Source of the DNA: Bacteroides sp. 43_108 | Lineage (GTDB): Bacteria; Bacteroidota; Bacteroidia; Bacteroidales; Bacteroidaceae | Length of the DNA: 5,647 nucleotides | Direction of reading: 5' to 3' | Assembly: GCA_001915545.1 (NCBI GenBank) | Contig: MNQS01000177.1 | Coordinates: 1 to 5,647 of the forward strand | Part shown: one piece after another, positions 1-5,647 of the stretch | Numbering within the stretch: the stretch's first letter is position 1 | Layout: each line of letters starts with the position of its first letter | Program-made: the position numbers and the translations under genes | The notes under the pieces: model-generated | The model's database searches: none | Told to the model about the DNA's origin: nothing | The model's input: only the letters and a program-made list of their open reading frames with translations

Positions 1-1
1 A

Positions 2-2980
2 ATAATCTTGGAGGAGGATACCGAAACACTGGATGAAGTGGTAGTGGTTGGTTATGGTGTTCAGAAAAAAAGTGATGTGACTGGTGCTATGGCACGTGTT
101 ACGAGTAAGGTTATAGAGGATCGTCCTGTTCAAAATGCTTTGCAGGCTATGCAAGGACGTGTGACAGGTGTGGATATTACGTCTAATAATCGTCCTGGTG
201 AGTTGGGCGATATTCGTATTCGTGGTAATCGTTCTTTAACTGCGGATAATAATCCTTTATATGTTATTGACGGAATACCTATGTCAGCAGGTTCGATTGC
301 TGATGTTAATCCGAGTGATATTGAATCTATGGAAATTTTGAAAGATGCTTCTGCTACCGCTATTTATGGCTCTCGTGGTGCTAATGGTGTTATCTTGGTG
401 ACAACCAAAAAAGGTAAAACGGGTAGAACTACTATTAATTATGATGGCTCATTTAGTTTTGGTTTCTTGGATTCAACAACTGATTATATGAATTCTGGTC
501 AATTGTTGGATTATAATCGTCAGTCAGCTATTACGGGTGGTACTTATAATGGTAGATATGGTGACAACCCTGATCCTGAGCGTGATAAAGCTTTATGGCT
601 GAATCCCAACAATATGTCATATATGGATAAACGATTGGAAAAAGTATATCAGCAAAATGCTGATGGAACTTATTCTTATGATCCTTCACAATTAGAAACA
701 ACTGATTGGGGCGAATTGGTGACACGTACAGCATTTACTCATAATCATCAGATTTCTCTTTCAGCAGGAACGGAAACTTCCAAATTGTATGTATCATTGG
801 GATATTTGGATCAGAAAGTACCTATGAAAGACCAAGATTTCAAACGTTATACAGCCAATATAAACGGTGAAATTATTCCGACTAAATGGTTGAAAGTGGG
901 AATGGGATTGAATGCTACTCATTCTATTAAAAATTATGGTATTGTAAGTAATACAAGTAATACAGGAGCAAAAGACTCTTATGGTTTGGCTATGGGTATG
1001 ATGCCATGGGTACCGGCTTATAATGAAGATGGTTCTATACTGGAGGTTGCAAGTGCCGATGATCAGGCTTATCATAATCCTTTGAGAAATATAGATGATG
1101 CTTGGAATGAAACACGTTATTATGGCGTGAACTTCTCTTCTTATGCAGAATTGGATTTTGGACAATTTTGGGAACCTTTGAAAGGTGTAAAATGGCGTAC
1201 GAATTTAGGCGCTCAATATCGTAACTCCCGTGTGGGTAGTTATTATGGTGAGGGATATACTAATCCTTTTAAAAATCCTGCAATGGCTCCTAATGTAGCC
1301 AATAATGAGCACAGTCAGAAGTTGTCATGGACATTGGAAAACTTGCTGTATATCAATAAAACAATAAAAGATATTCATTCGGTAAATATTACTTTGTTGC
1401 AATCAGCTGAACGTTATCGTACTGAAGGGTTGAACATGCGTGGATATGAAATCACATTTCCTTCTTCTTTGTGGTATAATATTGGTGCATCGAATAATGC
1501 AAAATATGCTCCAGGCTCCAATTTTTCTACTTGGTCAAGAGCTTCTTATATGGCACGTGTGAATTATGGATTGATGGATAAATATTTGTTGACTGTTACC
1601 GGACGATTTGATGGCGCTTCTATGTTGGCTGCTGGAAACAAATGGGATTTCTTTCCTTCTGCTGCATTGGCATGGCGTATGGAACAAGAGAAATGGATAC
1701 AGCAAATTAATTGGATTAACCAATTAAAACTTCGTGTAGGATATGGTGTTACAGGTAACTCTGCTGTTAATCCTTATCAAACAGCAGGTTCTGTTACTTC
1801 TACCTATGCTAGCATCCCATTTGGAGTGGGCAATGTTTCGTCGAATACTATTGGTACAAAGACTAATATTATGCCTAACTATTCTTTAGGTTGGGAAAAA
1901 ACTTCATCTTTAAATGTTGGTGTTGATTTTGGAGTCTTGGAGAATCGTATTAGTGGTAGTGTTGAATATTATATTGCTAAGACTTCTGATTTGCTGATGA
2001 ATCAGTCGATTCCGGTAATTACCGGTTATGCACAAATCTTGAATAATGTAGGTAAGACAGAAAATAGAGGTTTTGAAGTTTCGTTGTCAACTGTAAATGT
2101 TAAAACAAAAGACTTCACATGGCAAACGGATTGGACTTTCTCTTTGAATAATGAAAAAATTAAAGAATTGGCCGGTGGTGCTACGTATGATTCAACAGGT
2201 CCTTGGATGGTGGGTGAGCCTTTGAATAGTTTTTATGATTTCCAGTATGACCGCATTTGGCAAAATACTCAGGAGGATAATCATTTGATGGATGTTTATC
2301 GTTCTTTGGGATTGACTTTCCTTCCTGGACAATATAAGATTGTGGATCAACCATTAGTTGAAGTTCCACAAGGTACAGAAGGATCAAAGACTGTAGAAAT
2401 AAAAGATGCTGCAGGTAATAAAACAGGTGAAGTTGTTTCCTATATGGATAATGGATTTGGTAAATTTGATGATAATGATAAGAAAATTTATAATAAATCT
2501 CCTAAATGGACAGGCGGTATCAATAATTCATTTACCTATAAGAACTGGAATTTGAGCTTCTTTACTTATTTTCGATTTGGTAATACTTATTATGGTCTGA
2601 CCCAGACTATTGGTCGTCGAATTGAAAAAGATACATGGTCACCAACTAATACAGATGCAAAGTTTGCTCAGCCTACTACTGCAACTCGTGAAACTAAATA
2701 TGACTATGTAAGAAATTATACAAAAGGAAATATGGTTCTTATAAAGAATATAGCTTTGTCTTATACAGTTCCTCAAAGTTGGTTGAAGAAGTGTGGTGCA
2801 AGCAGTGCACAGGTATATGCTCAGGTATTGAATCCGTTCCTTTTTGGTGGAGAATTGGTTAAAGCTGGTATTAATCCGGATGATTTGACTGGTTGGGATG
2901 CAGGTAATCATATTGGTGGACAAACTAATAATACTTGTATTACTCGCAGTCTTGTTTTGGGAGTAAGATTGGGCTTCTAA
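2..2980 (+). CDS. SusC/RagA-family TonB-linked outer-membrane transporter, 5'-truncated by window edge
   Basis: This is a TonB-dependent outer-membrane barrel that imports oligosaccharides or other nutrients together with its SusD partner. The frame is open to the left edge (ATA ATC TTG GAG), so the gene starts outside the window and the TTG at 8 is not its start. Numbering from that TTG, residues 8-17 (LDEVVVVGYG) are the TonB-box region typical of SusC proteins. Residues about 22-133 are the plug, with the family signature NPLYVIDGIP (82-91) and LKDASATAIYGSRGANGVI (111-129). From about 140 to the end is the beta-barrel, rich in alternating aromatic strands, with typical late motifs (SPKWTGGINNSFTY, KNIALSYTVP) and a C-terminal Phe (LGVRLGF) as expected for BAM-inserted barrels. 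992 residues are visible. The missing part should be the signal peptide and most of the N-terminal carboxypeptidase-D-like domain, roughly 100 residues. Whether an STN signalling domain is also present cannot be seen. The substrate is unknown. There is no internal stop or frameshift. Confidence 0.96.
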   Translation: MILEEDTETLDEVVVVGYGVQKKSDVTGAMARVTSKVIEDRPVQNALQAMQGRVTGVDITSNNRPGELGDIRIRGNRSLTADNNPLYVIDGIPMSAGSIADVNPSDIESMEILKDASATAIYGSRGANGVILVTTKKGKTGRTTINYDGSFSFGFLDSTTDYMNSGQLLDYNRQSAITGGTYNGRYGDNPDPERDKALWLNPNNMSYMDKRLEKVYQQNADGTYSYDPSQLETTDWGELVTRTAFTHNHQISLSAGTETSKLYVSLGYLDQKVPMKDQDFKRYTANINGEIIPTKWLKVGMGLNATHSIKNYGIVSNTSNTGAKDSYGLAMGMMPWVPAYNEDGSILEVASADDQAYHNPLRNIDDAWNETRYYGVNFSSYAELDFGQFWEPLKGVKWRTNLGAQYRNSRVGSYYGEGYTNPFKNPAMAPNVANNEHSQKLSWTLENLLYINKTIKDIHSVNITLLQSAERYRTEGLNMRGYEITFPSSLWYNIGASNNAKYAPGSNFSTWSRASYMARVNYGLMDKYLLTVTGRFDGASMLAAGNKWDFFPSAALAWRMEQEKWIQQINWINQLKLRVGYGVTGNSAVNPYQTAGSVTSTYASIPFGVGNVSSNTIGTKTNIMPNYSLGWEKTSSLNVGVDFGVLENRISGSVEYYIAKTSDLLMNQSIPVITGYAQILNNVGKTENRGFEVSLSTVNVKTKDFTWQTDWTFSLNNEKIKELAGGATYDSTGPWMVGEPLNSFYDFQYDRIWQNTQEDNHLMDVYRSLGLTFLPGQYKIVDQPLVEVPQGTEGSKTVEIKDAAGNKTGEVVSYMDNGFGKFDDNDKKIYNKSPKWTGGINNSFTYKNWNLSFFTYFRFGNTYYGLTQTIGRRIEKDTWSPTNTDAKFAQPTTATRETKYDYVRNYTKGNMVLIKNIALSYTVPQSWLKKCGASSAQVYAQVLNPFLFGGELVKAGINPDDLTGWDAGNHIGGQTNNTCITRSLVLGVRLGF

Positions 2981-3002
2981 TTGATAGTATTGATTTTATA
3001 AT

Positions 3003-5321
3003 ATGAAGAAAATGAAAAAATATATATTAGCTGGTACATTTGCACTTGCATTGGCAAGTTGTTCTGATAGTTTCTTGGAAGAAAAAATGGTATCTTCCAT
3101 AACACAGGACTATTTGAATACTGAAATAGGTTTGGATCAATTGATTGTGAGTTCATATAATTCGGTTCGTTTTCCTTTGTTGTACACTGAAGGTCTGCAT
3201 ATGTTGGAAACAGGTCATGACTGTGCTATGAAAAGTGGTGCGACGTCATTGAATAAGTTTGCAATATCTGAGTGGTCTCCTTCGGGGCTCATAGGAAATC
3301 AGGCTAATCAGTTTATGGGATTTCAGTCAAAGCAGCAGGCTGGATTTTTGATCAATGGCTATCCGATTATCGATAATTGTAATAAGGCTATTACTGCTAT
3401 TCGTTCAGGGGATGCTTTAGGAAAATATGCTTCTGACCCTTCTTTTGCAGCAGCACGTTTGTCTGAGGTGTTATTTAATCGTGCTTACGTGTATTATTTG
3501 CTGAATACAGTTTTTGGTGATGTCTATTTTTCAACGGAAAGTAGTACTTCTTTGCCTTCAAATTATCAATATACGCGTACTCCTGCATCTGTCATGTTCA
3601 AGGAACTGATTGGTGATTTGCGTTATGCGGTGGAGCATTTGCCAGAGCAATATAGTGAAGCTGAATATGGACGTGCAACAAAATATGCAGCGGCTCATTT
3701 ATTGGCTAAGATTTATTTGAATCGTTATCAAGGTAAAGAGTATGGTACTCCTGAATATGGTCGTAGAGCTGATGGAACGATAGATAATGGCAATGAAAAG
3801 TCATATTTGGGTATGCTTTATAAAGGTGAGGGGGCTGCGGATTTGGATTCTTGTATTTATTATGCTAATATGGTGATTAATGCTCATCCGTTGGTAGATG
3901 ATTATCATGAATTGTTCCGCCATGACCTAGGTGATTTCTCGAATGAAAAGACAACAGAGAATGTTTTGAACGCAGTATTTTCAGAAAGTGGTGATAACTA
4001 TCGTTACGGTGTACGTGCTTTGACTTTCTTTGTCGGTGATTATGCAGGTGACAAGTATGGTATTCCTAGTCGTTTGTGGGAATATGGCGGTAAGTCAAAT
4101 CAAGGTTTTTGTAATGATGATTTTGGTATAGATGTATTTACAGATAAACTAAATGACTCTCGTTATCAAAAAACTTTCCGTTTGGAATATGTGACAGGCA
4201 TAAACACTTCGGGGGCTTCTACTCCCAGTGCAAATGGAGATTATTATGCTTACAATGATGAAAGAAATAAAACGTATGTTTGGAATGAGGAACAAGCAGC
4301 TTATTTCAATGAACATATTTTGCCTACTTATAATCGTCCTTCTTGGGGAGGTCGTAAAGCTGTGGCGGGAGAACATAAAATGGGAACAGGAGATATCTCA
4401 CGTGCTATGATTGAGAATACAAAAGAAACCGCTATTGATGTGGAGGTTATTAATGCTCAGCCATATCCTGTATTTGCCAGATGGGTGAAAGATGGCAATA
4501 AGTATTATTATCGCCCACAAATTGTTGGTAATGATGATTATTCGTTTGCCGATAGTAAAATTTTCTATGGATTGGAGAATACTTCTAAAACAGGTAAGGT
4601 TACAAATATGAAGTATGATGATCCTAATCGTGGTGCTTTGGATAGTGAAAGTGGAGGTCGGGATATTCCGGTTATGCGTTCTGCTGAAATGTACTTGGTG
4701 CGTGCTGAGGCTTATGGACGTAAGGGAGAATACGGTAAAGCAATTGAAGATATTAATGTATTACGCAGACGTGCAGCCTTTAAACCTGGTGAAACTCGTA
4801 ATGAAGTACTTGCACGTTTATATCCTGGACATGAAAATTTAAGTAACGAGTCACAACAATGGCCGTATGAAGTAGATAATAATAGTTATGATGCAATAAA
4901 GGTCGATGCTTCATATTGGGATGGAACTTCCGAAAAATCAAAATTAGAAAATTATACTCCTGTTGCTGATACTCCGGAAAAACGTTTTCTGGAATTTATA
5001 TATAATGAATATGCGAGAGAGTTCAATGAAGAATTTATCTACTATGGAGTGATTCACCATGCAGGTGTTCAAGCTCAGCGTATTCAGTGGCATAACCAAA
5101 TGGGAGCAAATTCGGCTAATAACACTTATCCGGTAGGTTCATGGGATGTTTCTGATAATGTGAATGGTGGTAATGGTCAAACAGGAAATGCTAAAGGCAA
5201 TTTCCAGAATTATATGACATTGAAACCATTCTCTAGAACTTTCATAGAGTTGCTGACAGATGAAAATGGTGTGTTGTTGGATGAAGCTGCAAAAAAAGCT
5301 TATCAGAATTATGGATATTAA
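3003..5321 (+). CDS. SusD/RagB-family nutrient-binding surface lipoprotein
   Basis: This is the surface lipoprotein partner of the SusC-like barrel, expected to cap the barrel and bind the ligand. The start at 3003 lies 22 bp after the susC stop in an A/T-rich leader with no Shine-Dalgarno; the in-frame ATG at 3012 is a possible alternative. Residues 1-19 are a lipoprotein signal peptide with lipobox LASC and acylated Cys20, followed by an acidic stretch (SDSFLEE) suited to surface export. The N-terminal SusD-like domain shows the FNRAYVYYLLNTVFGDVYF helix (158-176) and a TPR-like helix AAHLLAKIYLNRY (about 229-241). The C-terminal RagB/SusD domain shows MRSAEMYLVRAEAYGRKGEY (558-577) followed by INVLRRRAAF. 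The protein ends in QNYGY, close to the usual QNPGY ending. At 772 residues it is clearly longer than classical SusD (about 550), with most of the excess between about 245 and 555. No promoter consensus is seen in the 22-bp gap, so it is probably co-transcribed with susC. Confidence 0.95.
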   Translation: MKKMKKYILAGTFALALASCSDSFLEEKMVSSITQDYLNTEIGLDQLIVSSYNSVRFPLLYTEGLHMLETGHDCAMKSGATSLNKFAISEWSPSGLIGNQANQFMGFQSKQQAGFLINGYPIIDNCNKAITAIRSGDALGKYASDPSFAAARLSEVLFNRAYVYYLLNTVFGDVYFSTESSTSLPSNYQYTRTPASVMFKELIGDLRYAVEHLPEQYSEAEYGRATKYAAAHLLAKIYLNRYQGKEYGTPEYGRRADGTIDNGNEKSYLGMLYKGEGAADLDSCIYYANMVINAHPLVDDYHELFRHDLGDFSNEKTTENVLNAVFSESGDNYRYGVRALTFFVGDYAGDKYGIPSRLWEYGGKSNQGFCNDDFGIDVFTDKLNDSRYQKTFRLEYVTGINTSGASTPSANGDYYAYNDERNKTYVWNEEQAAYFNEHILPTYNRPSWGGRKAVAGEHKMGTGDISRAMIENTKETAIDVEVINAQPYPVFARWVKDGNKYYYRPQIVGNDDYSFADSKIFYGLENTSKTGKVTNMKYDDPNRGALDSESGGRDIPVMRSAEMYLVRAEAYGRKGEYGKAIEDINVLRRRAAFKPGETRNEVLARLYPGHENLSNESQQWPYEVDNNSYDAIKVDASYWDGTSEKSKLENYTPVADTPEKRFLEFIYNEYAREFNEEFIYYGVIHHAGVQAQRIQWHNQMGANSANNTYPVGSWDVSDNVNGGNGQTGNAKGNFQNYMTLKPFSRTFIELLTDENGVLLDEAAKKAYQNYGY

Positions 5322-5325
5322 TTAA

Positions 5326-5340
5326 ATTGATAATATCAAT
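5326..5340. repeat. short inverted repeat just after the susD stop
   Basis: ATTGATA (5326-5332) and TATCAAT (5334-5340) form a perfect 7-bp inverted repeat around a single A. As RNA it can fold only as a weak 5-bp A/U-rich stem with a 5-nt loop, and no T-run follows. It is therefore not a terminator by itself. It could be a minor 3'-end structure or a chance palindrome in A/T-rich DNA. Confidence 0.4.
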
Positions 5341-5356
5341 ATGTTCTTGGAAATGA

Positions 5357-5458
5357 GGTTAATTAGGAAATTTGATTAACTCGTTAAAAAAGTAAGGTGG
5401 CATTGTCGGTGTTACCTTACTTTTTTTTATGAGTTAACTAAAAAGTGAACAATTAACC
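5357..5458. repeat. nested three-tier inverted repeat surrounding the terminator
   Basis: Three pairs of arms nest symmetrically around one centre. The outer arms are GGTTAATT (5357-5364) and AATTAACC (5451-5458), a perfect 8 bp. The middle arms are TTAACTCGT (5376-5384) and ATGAGTTAA (5429-5437), 9 bp with one G-U pair. The inner arms are the terminator stem (5386-5403 with 5409-5426). The unpaired spacers are 11 and 13 nt between the outer and middle tiers, and 1 and 2 nt between the middle and inner tiers. The left part can also fold alternatively, since GAGGTTAAT (5355-5363) can pair with ATTAACTC (5375-5382) with a one-base bulge. The pairings are seen directly; any function beyond termination is inference, and short A/T-rich outer arms can arise by chance. 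Confidence 0.5.
5386..5428 (+). terminator. Rho-independent terminator after the susC-susD pair
   Basis: A perfect 13-bp stem is formed by AAAAAAGTAAGGT (5386-5398) and ACCTTACTTTTTT (5414-5426). It extends inward through five further pairs (including G-U wobbles) to a 5-nt loop at 5404-5408. A run of eight Ts (5421-5428) follows the GTAAGGT core. It begins 64 bp after the susD stop and lies upstream of the next promoter, so it marks the likely end of the susC-susD transcript. The matching A-run at 5386-5391 means the minus-strand copy also ends in a T-run, so it may act in both directions, although no minus-strand gene is seen here. Confidence 0.88.
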
Positions 5459-5479
5459 ATATAAATGGATAAAATTCTA

Positions 5480-5510
5480 TTTGATATAATTTCTCTCATG
5501 CATAAATTTG
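5480..5510 (+). promoter_or_regulatory. Bacteroides-type promoter for the gene at 5537
   Basis: TTTG at 5480-5483 and TAAATTTG at 5503-5510 match the Bacteroides -33 (TTTG) and -7 (TAnnTTTG) elements exactly, with 19 bp between them. This is the spacing expected for the primary sigma factor of Bacteroidota. Transcription would begin roughly 5-8 bp downstream of 5510, giving a leader of about 20 nt before the ATG at 5537. That leader contains an A-rich stretch (GATAAAAAATGA) and no Shine-Dalgarno, as is usual in this group. The site was found by reading the sequence; no transcript data support it. Confidence 0.75.
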
Positions 5511-5536
5511 TAGTATCAGATAAAAAATGACATGCT

Positions 5537-5647
5537 ATGAGAAAGACTTTTTTAGCTATTACATTATTTTTAGCTTTTAGTAAAGCCGCATTGGCTCAGT
5601 TTGGAAACTGCACTGCATCGGAAATGCGGACTTATGTAGATAGTGCG
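5537..5647 (+). CDS. exported protein of unknown family, N-terminal 37 residues only (3'-truncated by window edge)
   Basis: The reading frame opens at ATG 5537 and stays open to the window end, giving 37 residues. It begins with a standard type I signal peptide: positive MRK, a hydrophobic core (TFLAITLFLAF), and an ALA-Q cleavage site after residue 20. The mature protein would start QFGNCTASEMRTYVDSA. There is no lipobox Cys at the cleavage site; the Cys at residue 24 is not in an L-(A/S)-(A/G)-C context, so a periplasmic or secreted product is likelier than a lipoprotein. The ATG at 5532 is in another frame and meets a stop after two codons, so 5537 is the clear start. It sits just after a susC-susD pair with its own promoter, a place where PULs often encode a glycoside hydrolase, polysaccharide lyase, esterase or sulfatase. 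The visible part does not identify a family. Confidence 0.8.
   Translation, partial: MRKTFLAITLFLAFSKAALAQFGNCTASEMRTYVDSA

Noticed and set aside
8..10. TTG at position 8 as the start codon of the SusC-like gene
   Set aside because: The frame stays open upstream to the window edge, and the protein would lack the signal peptide and N-terminal domain that every SusC transporter needs. The gene is simply cut by the window.
794..1165. Minus-strand open frame of 123 codons inside the SusC-like gene
   Set aside because: It lies wholly antisense to a well-conserved barrel gene, has no recognisable motifs and no promoter context. The other minus-strand open frames at 531-734, 1535-1723, 2181-2387, 2639-2923 and 4149-4376 are rejected for the same reason.
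2981..3002. Possible promoter or terminator in the susC-susD gap
   Set aside because: The 22 bp contain no TAnnTTTG element, no stable hairpin and no terminating T-run. The pair reads as one transcription unit.
4228..4842. Plus-strand open frames at 4228-4410 and 4615-4842 in another frame within the SusD-like gene
   Set aside because: Both are out-of-frame shadows of continuous SusD coding sequence. Their Met/Ile/Leu-rich composition follows from reading A/T-rich codons out of phase.
5341..5379. Twelve-codon reading frame starting at ATG 5341, just after the susD stop
   Set aside because: It is very short, has no similarity I recognise, and overlaps the arms of the inverted repeat. Such frames are expected by chance.
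5485..5490. TATAAT as an E. coli-style -10 box
   Set aside because: No matching -35 element lies at the right distance, and Bacteroidota use TAnnTTTG rather than TATAAT. An exact match to the former lies 18 bp downstream.
1..5647. Mobile elements, tRNA/rRNA genes, CRISPR arrays, phase-variable invertible promoters or a novel defence system
   Set aside because: No transposase or integrase coding, cloverleaf, regularly spaced direct repeats or long flanking inverted repeats were seen. Almost all of the window is conventional SusC/SusD coding sequence.

Overview
The window is A+T-rich and comes from a Bacteroidota genome, most likely a gut Bacteroides or Phocaeicola-type organism. The evidence is a SusC/SusD pair, the absence of clear Shine-Dalgarno sites, and a promoter that fits the Bacteroides -33/-7 consensus (TTTG, 19 bp, TAnnTTTG). 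It looks like part of a polysaccharide utilisation locus (PUL) or a related nutrient-uptake locus.

Layout, all on the + strand. Positions 2-2980 hold a SusC/RagA-family TonB-dependent outer-membrane transporter, cut at its 5' end by the window edge. It is followed after 22 bp by a complete SusD/RagB-family surface lipoprotein at 3003-5321. The 215 bp from 5322 to 5536 are non-coding. They hold a short inverted repeat just after the susD stop, a strong intrinsic terminator (5386-5428) nested inside a larger three-tier inverted repeat (5357-5458), and a Bacteroides-type promoter (5480-5510). From 5537 to the window end there is the first part of another gene, whose product begins with a type I signal peptide.

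How they work together: SusD-like lipoproteins sit on the cell surface as a lid on the SusC-like barrel, and the pair binds and imports oligosaccharides or other nutrients with energy from TonB. The third gene encodes an exported protein and has its own promoter after a terminator, so it probably forms a separate or semi-independent transcription unit. Its position would suit a PUL enzyme, but only 37 residues are visible and the family cannot be named. The substrate of the locus cannot be read from this window.

No RNA genes, CRISPR arrays, insertion sequences or clearly novel systems were found. The points most worth a second look are the unusually long, divergent SusD protein and the nested inverted repeat around the terminator.
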